From Chrysophaeum taylorii (taxonomy: Eukaryota > Sar > Pelagophyceae > Pelagomonadales > Pelagomonadaceae), in the NCBI GenBank assembly GCA_029834535.1, contig JAQMWT010000323.1, positions 1 through 64,000 on the forward strand: a DNA stretch of 64,000 nt, given 5' to 3'. Positions 30,382 through 40,925 of this stretch are shown here, one piece after another. The position numbers and the translations under genes are program-made. Position 1 is the stretch's first letter, and every line of letters starts with the position of its first letter. Under the pieces are notes generated by a model. It saw only the letters and a list, made by a program, of their open reading frames with translations, was not told where the DNA came from and did no database searches.

Positions 30382-32140
30382 GTGGCTTGGCGAAAGATGG
30401 GACATCCCTTGTGGCTCGTGTTGATTGTCGGATCGGCCTGGGAGGCGCCGACACCTTTGGCGAGAAAGAAAGTGGTCTCGGGTCGAATCGAGGTGTACGA
30501 CACGACGCTGCGCGACGGGACCCAGGGTGAGGGGGTGTCGGTGTCGTGCGAGGACAAGCTCGCGTACGCGCGGCAGGCGAGCAAGTTCGGCGTGGATTAT
30601 ATCGAGGCCGGATGGCCGGGGTCTAACCCAAAGGACGCCGAGTTCTTCAGGCGGAGCGGGGAACTGGACCCGGAGACGCGGCGTAAGCTGGTCGCGTTCG
30701 GGAGCACGCGGCGTAAAGGCGTCGCGGAGGCCGGATCTGACCCGCAGCTCGCGGCGCTCGTGAGGTCGGGATGCCAGACGGTGTGCATAGTGTGCAAGTC
30801 GAGTGCCTGGCAGACCGAGGCTATTCTGGGTACGTCGCTCGAGGAGAATTTGGAGATGATATCCAGCAGCGTCGGCTGGCTCGCCGAGCGCGGCGTTCGC
30901 GTTCACGTCGACCTCGAGCACTTCTTCGACGGGTACAAGGCGAGCGAGGCGTACGCGGTGGCGTGCTGCCGCGCGGCCGTCGAGGCTGGCGCCGAGGCTC
31001 TCGTACTCTGCGACACGAACGGCGGAGCGTTGCCGTGGGAAATCGAGGCGGCGACGTCGGCGACGACGGCTACGTTTCCGTCGGTTAAGGTGGGAATCCA
31101 CGCGCATAACGACGCCGGGCTCGCCGTTGCCAACAGCCTCGCGGCATGCCGCGCTGGCGCCAAAATCGTCCAGTGCACGACGAATGGCGTCGGGGAGCGG
31201 TGCGGGAACGCGGATCTCTGCGCGATCGTCGCGACGCTCCAGCTCAAGGACGTCGGCGGGGCCGCGCCGCCAGAGTGCGAGCTGCGCGACCTGACGCGCT
31301 TCTCGCGGTTCGTCGACGAGACCTTGAATCGCGCGCACGCCGACGCCGCGCCCTACGTGGGGGCCTCGGCGTTCGCGCACAAAGGTGGCCTCCACGTTTC
31401 TGCCGTCTCTCGAGATCCGCGAGCGTACGAGCACGTCGATCCGAGCCTCGTCGGCAACGCCCAGCGCGTCCTCGTCAGCGAGCTGAGCGGTCGCGCCAAT
31501 ATCTGGACAGCCATCGAGAACGCGGGGCTCGTGGGGTCCTCGGGACGCAACGACGTTCGCTCTTGGCGCGACAGATCGCGCGCTATCCTCGACCGCGTCA
31601 AGAAACTCGAGGCGTTGGGCTACTCGTTCGAGGGCGCGCCCGCGTCTGTCCACCTGATGCTGCTCCACGCCTCGCCGGGTTACTGTCTCCCCTTCGCCGT
31701 CGCCGACTACTCGGTCACGACCTCGGACTACGACCTCGACTCCTCGGGTCGCGCGCTCAGGAAAAGCGAGAAACTCGCGGCTTCCGAGAACACCGCCCGC
31801 GCGACCGTCAAGGTCGTGCTCGCCGGCAAGGACCCGACGCTCGACGTCGCCGAGGGCAACGGCCCGGTCGATGCCTTGTTTTTCGCGCTCCAGCGAGCCC
31901 TCGAGCCGACCTACCCGACCGTCGCCAACGTCCGCATCGCCGACTACAAGGTCCGCATCTTGGATCCCGTCAGCGCCTCGCGCGCCGCGACCAGGGTCAT
32001 GATTACCTTCAAGGATCTCAACACCGCCGCGGTCTGGACCACCGTCGCCGTCGACCGTAACGTCATATCCGCCTCCGCCAACGCCCTCGTCGACGGCTTC
32101 GAATTCGCGGTCATCGAGCACGCCGATTTCTGCGTCCTCT

Positions 32141-32171
<31 letters not shown>

Positions 32172-32241
32172 TGTGGCGGAGAACCATCATGATGATGATA
32201 TTGCCACGCCGGCTGTAGACCTTCTCCAGACGGCCAGGTAG
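30382..32241 (+). CDS. cimA: (R)-citramalate synthase, plastid-targeted
   Basis: 619 aa, intronless. The catalytic TIM barrel opens with VYDTTLRDGTQGEG (39-51), the DRDG-type metal/substrate motif of the isopropylmalate/homocitrate synthase family. YIEAGWPGSNPKD, EHFFDGYK, LCDTNGG, GIHAHNDAGLAVANS and NGVGERCGNADL are the signatures of the citramalate branch. The C-terminal LeuA-type regulatory domain is present (VAEGNGPVDALF, RIADYKVRILDP). The enzyme condenses pyruvate and acetyl-CoA to citramalate, the threonine-independent entry to isoleucine. The N-terminus (MGHPLWLVLIVGSAW then EAP) looks like a heterokont bipartite plastid leader with a GSAW-EAP cleavage site comparable to ASAFAP; Met6 may be the real start. 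A (GAC)n run near 32140-32172 adds about 12 Asp before the end. Confidence 0.9.
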
Positions 32242-32827
32242 GGCCTCGAGTTCTTTTGCTTTCATTTTATTGTCCGTGGGCTTGGGTGGCCACTTCTATA
32301 GGGGAAAGAAAAAAAAAACCGGCGCGCACGGGTCCGTAGAAGGAGGAGGAGGTTCTTGCTGCGAGACGAAGAAGTAGCACCGGAGATGGGTGCGTGGTAG
32401 CCGAACACCCACCGCGTACGTAATCAAGCCCCAAGGACCACGCACCCCTTCTTCACACTCCGACGCGCGGGTGCGGCAAGAACGAGGCAGCGCGCAGGGC
32501 ATTCGGGACCTGATGACCAGGCGTTGGATACCTACCTTTCAGCGAGCGATGCAAGATGCGGATGAGGCTCGGGCGAAGGGCCAAAGGATGCTGGTAAAGG
32601 AGGAGGAGAAGCGACGCAAGGAAGCGAAGAACGCACCGAGCTGGAAGTGCGGCCCGTGAATGAAACCCTCCACAATCCAAACTCGAGGGCCTGCGGTGCG
32701 AACCGCAACACCGTTCACGGATATGATGCCGTGCGCGACACCTCAGCATTTTGTCCAAGCTGGGCGAGAGTTTCTTGGGTACCGTGAGACGCGGAATTTT
32801 CAGGATGATTAGCCGACTTTCTTACTC
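32242..32827. other. Intergenic, no supported gene
   Basis: A possible 89-residue frame at 32390-32659 has a basic, Lys/Glu-rich end but no recognisable feature, and I do not call it. Short A/T runs follow the citramalate synthase stop. Confidence 0.4.
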
Positions 32828-32897
32828 GACGGCTGGGTGGGTTTGTGGCGTATGAGGGATGTGCCTGACGGGCGGAGATAAGTACGCGGCTGGGTGC
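32828..32897 (-). repeat. LINE-type tail fragment
   Basis: GGCTGGGTGGGTTTGTGG and GTGCCTGACGGGCGGAGATA match the tails at 8421-8590 and 20870-21030. About 70 bp only; it shows the family also reached the single-copy side. Confidence 0.55.
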
Positions 32898-32911
32898 CAT
32901 CTTGTTATACT

Positions 32912-35600
32912 TCAAACGAGACTTGCAGGCGAAGCTGCAGATTCATAAAAAGGCAGACGCGCTGCGGGAACTGAACTCGAAGAGGCACACCGGCGCATCG
33001 GCGGCCGGGAGAACACGCGCGACATGACAGAGTACATAGACATGATTGGCCTTACTCTCAACAGCAGGCTTTTTGTGCACCGTATGCTCTGAACATAATG
33101 GCGCCGTGGCCGGCCTCGAAGCCCAGAGCTGAAAATCACGTTGGGTCCGAAATTCGCCATAATTTGTGACTGCGTCCATCGATGCAGATGAGAGTACGAC
33201 AGAGCGCAACTTCGGAGGAAAGCCGTGAATTCCCACTTCAATGAATCCGAGATACACGTCGCCGCTGCGTGGCTTCGCAGACTGAAGCAGCGTCGCAGCA
33301 GGCCATTGACGTCGGGGTCGCTGCCGCAAACGTCGGGGTCGCTGCCGTAATACGCGGTCTTTTTCGAGGCCATGCGGAATATCCTTCGTGCGGTTATTCA
33401 CGTGGCGAAGCACGAGCAGTCCTTTTCATCGATGAAAAAGACACTCTTGTTGCTTCATGAGAGCAATGCTGAAATCGGTCAAGGGGAGCACTCACCTAAG
33501 TCAGCAGCCCAAATTGTCGAGGTCATCGCGTAGGTCGGCCAGAGGCAAATCACGAACTTCCTCAAAGCTTGCGATCCCATCATACGCCATCGCCCGCGTG
33601 TGACCCTCAAGGCAGACTAGGCGACCATCCTATGTCGCCAGTTTGAATTGATAAACGGTCGCGTCAATGCCTTTTGCACGCCGGTTGTGTTGCACCAATG
33701 TCCTTGGCACGCCAATTGTGTTTGCATCTTGAGAGACCAAGGCCATTGGCACCGGCGACTACACGGACTTTGAAGGTGGCTCGTCGCCTTAAGCCGGCAC
33801 TTTGGTGTGCTTAAATTTTCTGTGAGAACGCCTGAGACTACGGCATCAGCCTTTTCGAAGAGCAGCGCCTTCGCGAGTCGAAAAGGAACGTCTCTCGCTT
33901 CGAGGTGAGCAACTTCCCGGGGCATGGTCAGGGTATTTCGGAGCAGACCCGCGTCTTTTGCTTCGACGGCGAGTTTGTTGACAACGGCGCCGGGCCTAGC
34001 TGCGTCGAGTTTCTCATCAAGGATCATGTGAATGGCTACGACGTTGTGGCGGCTGAAATTTCTCAGGATCCCGCGCAGATCTCGCCAAGACAGCGGGAAA
34101 TGACACCGTTGAGGGCAACTACTTGGCCAAGATCCACGCTCATATCAAGGCCGTCTCCCCGCACTTCTCTCAATCGCCCAGGCGCTTAGGCGGAATGCAT
34201 TGCAAGCAGCTTGGTGTCGAGTGGAAAGAGTTTGGGTACCTCTTCGAGGTCCGTTTTGTGGCATCCGAGACTCGAGTGCTTCGCCACTTTCTGACTGATC
34301 CACCAGCCATTGTGCTCTTCCTCAAGCGGGAGCTCGCTGGCGCTGCCGACGGCAATGTCAAAAGTGAGATTCGAGGCTGGCTCCGGGGTATCGCGCAGTT
34401 TAAATTTGTCTGCACTTTAGTCAGTCAACTTGACATTGACGAAGCGCTCGCGAAGTTTGAAGTCCGGGTCCAAGGCGACTCAAGCCTCGCGATTCTTATA
34501 CCAGACTATCGAGACGATCTTTTTGCTGAACTTCGGGCCCTACATGGTCCAGCACGCTAGCAGAATTCTTCCGCAGTTGCTGGCCGGCGAGCTCCATTCA
34601 GCTCCCGACACGCACCAGCCGCCAATTGCCGTCACAAGAGACTGAGAACTTTGGTGAGGGGAGCGGCAGTGTCGACACTGACAATGAAGATAAGTCCGCG
34701 GTCAACAAGAAGCTCGCAAGGTCGCCAGGCACCGATGTCGAGGTGTGCGCCAGAGGCTGCTTGAACACCAAAAAGCAATTATCAGTACCATCATCGATGA
34801 CTTATCTCGCCGACTCCCGGAAAATCCTACAATCTTTAAGCTGCGGGACATCTTTGGTTTCAACCGAATGGAGCTGGTGAATGCAAATGTATTTGACGAG
34901 GATCATGTTGACGAAGCAATCGACTTGATAGTTCAGCGGTACTCCTCAAACTGGACGCTACCGTCGTCAAAATTGATGCCTTGAAGGTGCGACTTTGGGC
35001 TAAAAACATTGCAGCCGATGGTACCATGAGGATACGGCGTATGAGATATGCTCGAAGGAACGTCGGGAGCGTCATCATAAGCCGAACACCTACACGCGCA
35101 TCGCCGGGCCTGGGAGCATCTTGAAGGCAATTTTTACAACACATCTCGTTATCTGCCGGGATTTTTGCGCAATATCTACAGATCGCTGATTTTTTGCTCA
35201 GTTTTTTCGTCCCGTCTTGTGACTTTGAGCAAGTCAGAAGTTACATGACGTTCGTACGGACTCCCTCCGCGATGGCCTCGACTCGTCGACTTTCGCCACC
35301 TTGTCTTTCTCGCATTCCACTTGCCGCATCTTCACGAGATCGATCTCGATTTTTTTTTGGTCAGAGCAATGGAACTGTCAAGACACAAGCCCCCGATCAA
35401 CAAGAACGAAGCCATGTCACGGGTATTGAATGGCCTGCAGTCGCAGGCGTCCTCGACCTCCCTGTTCAAAAAAAAAAGGCACCTGCCCGCTGCCCGTGAT
35501 GATTTTTGCTGGGTGCGCCAGAAGGCCTTCGAAGACATTGTCATTGATTTATTGAAACCAGCGACGACGACGAGTAGAAATTCGGCAACACACCCTTTTG
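32912..35600. pseudogene. Decayed region with transposase-like pieces
   Basis: No intact gene. On the plus strand, 34200-34560 reads FGYLFEVRFVASETRVLRHF, then IRGWLRGIAQFKFVCTL, and 34745-34930 reads LLEHQKAIISTIIDDLSRRL then FKLRDIFGFNRMEL. The order (a W/R-V-x-S-x-T-x-V-L segment, a helix ending in FVCTL, then an FxxxI-I-x-x-L-x-R segment) recalls hAT-derived proteins of the ZNF862 kind. Pieces lie in different frames with no continuous coding. A minus-strand frame at 32912-33413 is of unclear meaning and contains a short direct repeat (GTCGGGGTCGCTGCCG). Function and family are uncertain. Confidence 0.35.
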
Positions 35601-35921
35601 AGTGATTCTAGCCATCTCTCTTGTCCTCAAACGAACGGCCCTCTGGCGGCTCGGCTTCCTGTCTTGTCCTCACTCACCCCGCTCTGCTCTCGCCTCGCTC
35701 AACGCCCTGATCTGCCGCTCGATGTGCCCCCCTCCTGCCCTTTCCCTTTGAGTTTACTACGCGACCTAGAGCCATGCTACGCTGGAGGAGTGAGCAGGGA
35801 AACCGAGGGACATCCCACAAGCGTTGACGTGGAGAGCGCTTATGTTCGGCTTGCGCTGAGCCTCCGAGGACGCGCCCAATTTATTTATTTATTTGTTTAT
35901 TTTACACGGCGAGCTCAGGGA
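35601..35921. other. Intergenic, no supported gene
   Basis: Contains a TTTATTTATTTATTTGTTTATT run at 35880-35900, just beyond the stop of the minus-strand gene that follows, where a poly(A) signal would be expected. Nothing else is recognised. Confidence 0.4.
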
Positions 35922-38285
35922 TCATTTGCTATCTGGGGGTAGGCCGTCGAGGCGAAAGATGATGTTCGGCGGCTGTTGGAAGCGGCGGAGCTTGGGGGGC
36001 TTGGCTCGTGAGAGGAGAGACGCTCGATTTTCCCGGGATGCGGCGAACGCTGCGGCGGCGCGGCGCCTCGCATCCCGCACCTCGTGCGGCTCCGTGAAGG
36101 AGGGCACCCGCGCGTCCCGAGCAGCAGGTAGGTCGCGGCGCAGCTGTTCCGGAGCGCAGTCGAAGGCGTAGCCAAAGGCGCGGATGTCGTCGTCGTAGAC
36201 CGCTGCGACGGCAAGAGACGCGTTGCGCGTGAACACGGGGCAATGATGATGCCTCGACAGAGGAGGGTTCACGAAGGCGAGCGCGTTCGTGCGGTTGACA
36301 AAGGTATCGAGGCGCGTGACACGCAGCAAGGTGCGCATCGGGTCTTTGGAACGAAAAAAAATATCTTCGAACCTCACGACGGTGTCGACGAGTTTGTCGC
36401 CCGTGCGGACGTCGACGATATAGTCAAGCATCGGGAAGAAGTGCGGGACAAGGGTGGCAGCCAAGGCGAGGCCGCCCGACTCGGCCAAGTGCGCAAAGTC
36501 GGCGAAGCCGCCGAGCCACGTTCCGAAGAACTTGTCCGAGGCGAAGGGCGACGTCGTCGAGATGGAGGTGAGATGGCGGAAGGCGCTCGCGGCGCGCCCA
36601 AACGGTGATCGCACGATGGCGATGGTTTTCGGCAACGACGGCTCGCACCAGGCGAGCTGCGATGCTGTGAAGTGGCGCGACTGCGCGAGGGGCGGGTCGT
36701 CGAGCAGGAGCGCGTAGAGCTGCCTCGTCGACGTTCCGGCGGTGCGCGGTACGTGAACGAGCGCGGTAGGCTTGCGCCGCCATCGCGCGAGCTCGGCCTC
36801 GACGAGCGGGCACAGGTTTGGGTCGCGGTGGTAGTACGAGTGGCGGTACCACCCGAGGACCGCGGGCAGCCGGTCCACGGCGAGCTCCTCCTGCGCGAGC
36901 GTCGCCAGCGTGCCGCACACCTTCCACGCCGAAGATCCGCACATATCGCGGGCCGTCGCCAGGACGTCCATCGCCGCTCTGGGATCATCCTTCCGAATAG
37001 CGTAAGCCACGCAGAGCTCGATTGATTCGTGCTCGTCGACGCATGGCGCGAGATTGGCTGCGCGGACGAGCTCGCGGTTCCTGGCGGTCAGCCGGAGCGT
37101 CCGGCAGCGGCCCGCGGCGCAAACGCGCGTCGTATCGGGCGGCCCGAAAAGGAGCGTAAGATTGATGCGGCGGTTGCGGTAGCCCGGCTTTTGGCGGAAG
37201 GGCTGCGTCTCGTGGAGGAGCGCCGAGTCGAAGATCACACATCTGTTGCGCTCGTAGGGCACGACGAGCGCTCCGGTGCGTTTATTATATTCACCGCGGC
37301 TCTCGTTGCGCAGGTGCGCGCGCATGCGGTCGACCGATTCGATGCCGTTCCAGTCGCCACCCGTGCCCTTTCTCGTGCGATGTACGATGAGTCCGCCGCC
37401 CTCTTCGATTGCGTCGTCGGGCGTGAGCCAGACGTTTACGTTGACCGTCGCGGCGTCGGCGTGAACGTCGATGCGACCCCGGTCGTCGTACTTGTAGACC
37501 CACGCGTTGGAAAGCTCGAGGTCGCCCACGACGCGCGGCATGGATGCCCGGAGCTCCCTGACGAGCTCGAGGAGCCACTCGGGCCAGAAACCGTCGTCGA
37601 CGTACGCTCCGAGATATCCCGGTTTGACGTCCCAGAAGACCGTCGCACTGAGGCACCACTCGTAGAGGCCTTCGAGAGCGTCGCTCGACAGGCACTCGTC
37701 GACGACCACGGCGTCGTGCTTCAAAAATTCGTCCTCGACGGCCGCGGCGCGCTTTAAAAAAGTAGACGAAAGACAAGAGCGCGCTGTTGCGGCCTTTGGA
37801 GGTAAGTACAAGAGGGCGTTGTGGGCGCTCCAGAGCGAGGCGTAGGTCCAAGCCGACAGAGCGTGCATCTGGTTATAGTCGGAGGCGAGCGGCGCGGCGG
37901 CGCGGTCGAGGGCATTGGCGAGCGCGAGGAAGTCGTCCGGCACTTTCCCCGACTCGACCAGGTACCGGAGTTGCTCGGCGTCGTGGCGTAGCTTGAACCT
38001 CGCCGTCAGGAAGAAGTTCCCGCGCACCTCGAGGCTCGCTGGCCAGGCCCTCGTTTTGGCGGGCAAGCTCAAGGTGCGGTTCACGCGTAGCGTTTTCTGC
38101 GTCTCCCGCGCGGTGCTGAACGACTCGTTGACCGCGGCGAGGTACGCCGACCCCGACCCGCCGCCCTGCCACTCGAGCCACGGCGTACCGCGGTGCGCCC
38201 GCACGCGCTGCCCGTGCGCGAGAATGGCCTCGCCAAGCACGTCGCCGACCACCAGGGGTGGCTGCACCAGCAGCAGCAGCAGCAT
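35922..38285 (-). CDS. 2-oxoglutarate/Fe(II) oxygenase fused to a sulfotransferase
   Basis: 787 aa from the chosen start at 38285, which begins a clean signal peptide (MLLLLLVQPPLVVGDVLG); a start 24 codons upstream is also open. Residues 190-385 form a 2-oxoglutarate-dependent oxygenase core: His275-x-Asp277 (IDVHADAATVNVNVWL), distal His358 (ALLHET) and Arg373 (RRINLTLLFG) supply the iron and co-substrate ligands. Residues 505-700 are a sulfotransferase: PAPS 5'-phosphate loop HVPRTAGTST (511-520) and 3'-phosphate motif RSPFGRAASAF (559-569). The leader implies a secretory-pathway (Golgi-type) location, though I see no clear second membrane helix. Likely role: hydroxylation and sulfation of a secreted glycan or protein by one polypeptide. 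The substrate is unknown. Confidence 0.75.
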   Translation of the reverse strand: MLLLLLVQPPLVVGDVLGEAILAHGQRVRAHRGTPWLEWQGGGSGSAYLAAVNESFSTARETQKTLRVNRTLSLPAKTRAWPASLEVRGNFFLTARFKLRHDAEQLRYLVESGKVPDDFLALANALDRAAAPLASDYNQMHALSAWTYASLWSAHNALLYLPPKAATARSCLSSTFLKRAAAVEDEFLKHDAVVVDECLSSDALEGLYEWCLSATVFWDVKPGYLGAYVDDGFWPEWLLELVRELRASMPRVVGDLELSNAWVYKYDDRGRIDVHADAATVNVNVWLTPDDAIEEGGGLIVHRTRKGTGGDWNGIESVDRMRAHLRNESRGEYNKRTGALVVPYERNRCVIFDSALLHETQPFRQKPGYRNRRINLTLLFGPPDTTRVCAAGRCRTLRLTARNRELVRAANLAPCVDEHESIELCVAYAIRKDDPRAAMDVLATARDMCGSSAWKVCGTLATLAQEELAVDRLPAVLGWYRHSYYHRDPNLCPLVEAELARWRRKPTALVHVPRTAGTSTRQLYALLLDDPPLAQSRHFTASQLAWCEPSLPKTIAIVRSPFGRAASAFRHLTSISTTSPFASDKFFGTWLGGFADFAHLAESGGLALAATLVPHFFPMLDYIVDVRTGDKLVDTVVRFEDIFFRSKDPMRTLLRVTRLDTFVNRTNALAFVNPPLSRHHHCPVFTRNASLAVAAVYDDDIRAFGYAFDCAPEQLRRDLPAARDARVPSFTEPHEVRDARRRAAAAFAASRENRASLLSRAKPPKLRRFQQPPNIIFRLDGLPPDSK

Positions 38286-38503
38286 CGTAACGCCTTGTGT
38301 TTTCCAATTCTTAAAATCAAAAACGAAAAACCGTACTGTACTTGAATTGGGAATCAATCAAATTCAAATCAAAGCCGCATTAAAACTTTCATTATACTAC
38401 ACTGCACTTCATTGTTTTTTTTTCACAAACAGGATTGTTGTATATGGTGTCATTCCTCCGAGCCGTCGTGTTGGTGGTGATGCTATGACGTCGTCGGATC
38501 GAT

Positions 38504-39565
38504 TCATCGGGCGTTTCGGCGCGACATGAGGCCAGAGTGGAGCGACTTGACGTCGGCGGTGGCTTGGAGGAGCGTCGCGCGGAGGGCGTCGGAGTCTTGG
38601 CCCGAGGGGGATTCGAATGTGAAGGAGAGCTTGTCGAGGTATTGGAGCTTGAGTTTGTGGTCGTCGTCGTTGCGCGAGTAGGAGCCGCCCGTGCGGTTGT
38701 GGTAGACGAGGAAGATGAGGTTGTCCTTGGTGAGGGAGATCGCGTCCTTGACGTCGAGGTCAACCAAGGCGATACGGTGGTGGAGGGAAAATTTGGGGCC
38801 GGCTTTTTTGGCGAGGAGGAGGAGGTCGTTAAACAAAAAGTAGGTGAGATCAGGGTTCTCGTCCTTCGGAAAGGAAAGGGGTCCGCGGGCAAGGAAGCGG
38901 CGCGCGGGAGTGACGAGAGTGCCGAGGTCGGGGCTCGCGTCGAAGCATTCGGTGTATATCTGGACGACCTTTGCCATTTCCGAATCCGAGGCGACGCCCT
39001 CGTTGACCGCCTCGCAGGCCGTCCTCACGCCCTCGAGGGCCTTTTCGAGGCGCGTCTTGGTGTCGCCCGTCACGTGCTCGCGCAACGCCTCGAAGAGGAG
39101 CGGGTATTTGCAGAGTCGTTGCACCGGCTTGATCAGGAGCGACGGCAGCTCGGGCTTGGCCTTGCGGTACTTTGCGAGCTTGGGCGACGACGACACGAAC
39201 TCGAGGCCCTTGTGATAGCCCTTGCAGTAGACCGTGTAGGCGCGAAGGAAGGGGGCCATCTCGACGAAGACCCTCGCGTGTGCCGCGACGGCCTCGGCGA
39301 TGTCGTCGCGCTGCGCGGCCTCGAGGTTGCTCGCGAGCATCTTGTGGATCTCGTACAGTTCCTTCAAGTTCCCGAACACGAGGGCCATTTCCTCGCGGCT
39401 GAGGACGGTCGCGCACGCTTTCATGTGCGTCTCCACGAGCATGCGGAGGTCGTTGACGTAGGTGCGCTCGGTCTCGTCGATTTCGGCAAGGCGCATGTGC
39501 CGCTCGGACGACGCCCGCGGCGGCATTCTTGACGGGCTGCTCTTGCGCACGCTCCCGACTCGCAT
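38504..39565 (-). CDS. DH-PH Rho-family guanine nucleotide exchange factor
   Basis: 353 aa. The DH domain spans about 24-195: EIDETERTYVNDLRMLVE (CR1), LYEIHKMLASNLE, and the diagnostic CR3 helix LIKPVQRLCKYPLLFEAL (144-161). A PH domain follows (about 220-345) with FLFNDLLLLAKK, ALVDLDVKDA and LSFTFESPS. DH-PH proteins load GTP onto Rho/Rac GTPases at membranes and steer actin. I start at Met (39565) because the upstream frame is Arg-rich and is antisense-like to a better frame. The stop of the coiled-coil gene lies only 62 bp upstream on the same strand, so the two could be one spliced gene, but the splice junctions I tried make a stop. Confidence 0.75.
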   Translation of the reverse strand: MRVGSVRKSSPSRMPPRASSERHMRLAEIDETERTYVNDLRMLVETHMKACATVLSREEMALVFGNLKELYEIHKMLASNLEAAQRDDIAEAVAAHARVFVEMAPFLRAYTVYCKGYHKGLEFVSSSPKLAKYRKAKPELPSLLIKPVQRLCKYPLLFEALREHVTGDTKTRLEKALEGVRTACEAVNEGVASDSEMAKVVQIYTECFDASPDLGTLVTPARRFLARGPLSFPKDENPDLTYFLFNDLLLLAKKAGPKFSLHHRIALVDLDVKDAISLTKDNLIFLVYHNRTGGSYSRNDDDHKLKLQYLDKLSFTFESPSGQDSDALRATLLQATADVKSLHSGLMSRRNAR

Positions 39566-39627
39566 CGCCGTCCTTCCTTTTGAAGAATTATACAATTTGG
39601 CAGCGGTCACAGAAAACAAGGACCCTA

Positions 39628-40899
39628 CTATCTTTTCGGCGGCGTCCGTTGAGTCGTAGCCGTCGTTGCGGCGCGCACGGCAGCGGCGACTTCCGCCTCG
39701 CGGCTCGTCGCGGCCAGGAGCTCGCGGCGAAGCACGTGGGCCTCGCGCGTCTTGGCCTCGAGACTCTCGCGACACGCCGCCAGCTCGCGCCGGAGGTCCT
39801 CGTCCACGCCGGATGTCGTCGCCGTCTTCTCCTCGACGCGGCGTCGGGCGGCATCGTTGGCAGCGAGGGCCGCGCGGAGCTGGTCCTCCAAGAGGGGTTG
39901 GAGCTCGGCGAGGGCGTTCTCGCGCGCGGCGGCAACGCGGGTCCTCGCGTCCCTGAGGGCCACGTCGTAGCTCACCGCGAGGTCGGCCGCGCGTCTGTCG
40001 GCCGCGTCGGCGGAACGCGAGAGCGCGTCGAGCTCGCGCTTGAGGCGCGAGACGTCGGCCCGGGCCTCGTCGCGGCGGCGCTCGGCCACCTCGGCCCGCC
40101 GTCGCCGGTCGGCCTCCCTTGCCTCGAGGGCCGCGTGGCGCGCCATCGCGCCGCGCGCGGTGGCCTCGAGGATGGCACACCGAGCCTCGAGGCAGCACGC
40201 GACGGCCGCGCGCCGCGCGCGCTCGGCGTGAAAGGCCGCGGCGGCAGCGGCCTCCCGCGCGACGGCCGTCGCCCGGTCCAGCCGTTTCTCGCGCCGCAGC
40301 CTGGCCACCTCGCGTCTGGACCGCTTCTCGCGCCGCGCGAGCTCGCGGAGCTGCCCGTTCGCGCGGCGCGCCTCGCGACCGGCCTCGGCGACCAGTGCTG
40401 CGTCCCGGCGCTCGAGCTCGGATCGGGTGATATCGAGCCACCGCCGGTCGCGGGCCAGCACGGCGCGCGCGACGGCGGCCGCCACCTCGGGCACGGCCTC
40501 GATTGTTGTTGTTGTTGTTGTTGTCGTCAATAAGTTTTTCGTCTCCACGTCGGGCGGGACGCGACGCGCGACCGGAAATGAAACCGGAGAAAGCGCGACC
40601 TCGCACTCGAGCGCGCGATTCGCGCACGCCGCCGCCGCCTCGACGGCCCCCCGCAGGCCCGACCGGTGGCTCGCCCGTTCGGCTCGCGCCGCCGCGAGCG
40701 CCGTAGCGAACCTCGCGCGGTCGATCTCCCGCCGCGACCGCAGCCGCCGGACCTTCTTGGCGAGGCCCTCGCTCCGCTCGCGCCAGTCCCGCGCCTCGCG
40801 CGCCGCCGCCGCGCGCGCCGCCACCTCCGCCGCGAGCGAGCTCTCGGCCCACCGCAGGGACCTGCTGATCTCCGACGCGAGCAACGGCGGCACCTCCAT
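39628..40899 (-). CDS. Ala/Arg/Glu-rich coiled-coil protein
   Basis: 423 aa. Long heptad-like helices of Ala, Arg, Glu and Leu run almost the whole length (LASEISRSLRWAESSLAAEV, VSRLKRELDALSRSADAADR), broken once by an octa-Thr tract from a (GTT)n-type repeat near 40500. No catalytic domain is seen. It ends 62 bp before the DH-PH start on the same strand, and begins 26 bp after the stop of the methyltransferase gene, a very tight arrangement. It may be a separate scaffold or the N-terminal half of the exchange factor. The opposite strand is also partly open, as is common in GC-rich DNA; the heptad pattern decides the strand. Confidence 0.6.
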   Translation of the reverse strand: MEVPPLLASEISRSLRWAESSLAAEVAARAAAAREARDWRERSEGLAKKVRRLRSRREIDRARFATALAAARAERASHRSGLRGAVEAAAACANRALECEVALSPVSFPVARRVPPDVETKNLLTTTTTTTTIEAVPEVAAAVARAVLARDRRWLDITRSELERRDAALVAEAGREARRANGQLRELARREKRSRREVARLRREKRLDRATAVAREAAAAAAFHAERARRAAVACCLEARCAILEATARGAMARHAALEAREADRRRRAEVAERRRDEARADVSRLKRELDALSRSADAADRRAADLAVSYDVALRDARTRVAAARENALAELQPLLEDQLRAALAANDAARRRVEEKTATTSGVDEDLRRELAACRESLEAKTREAHVLRRELLAATSREAEVAAAVRAATTATTQRTPPKR

Positions 40900-40925
40900 A
40901 TTTGGAAAAATTGATATTACTTGTA

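Noticed and set aside
30223-32265. 680-residue open frame antisense to citramalate synthase
   Set aside because: The plus strand has all enzyme motifs; the minus frame is Arg/Val/Glu-rich with no domain. Open antisense frames are common in GC-rich codon use.
32390-32659. 89-residue basic protein
   Set aside because: No start context, domain or conserved pattern supports it.
39529-40533. 334-residue plus-strand frame
   Set aside because: Antisense to the coiled-coil gene, with low-complexity Arg/Gly/Pro composition.
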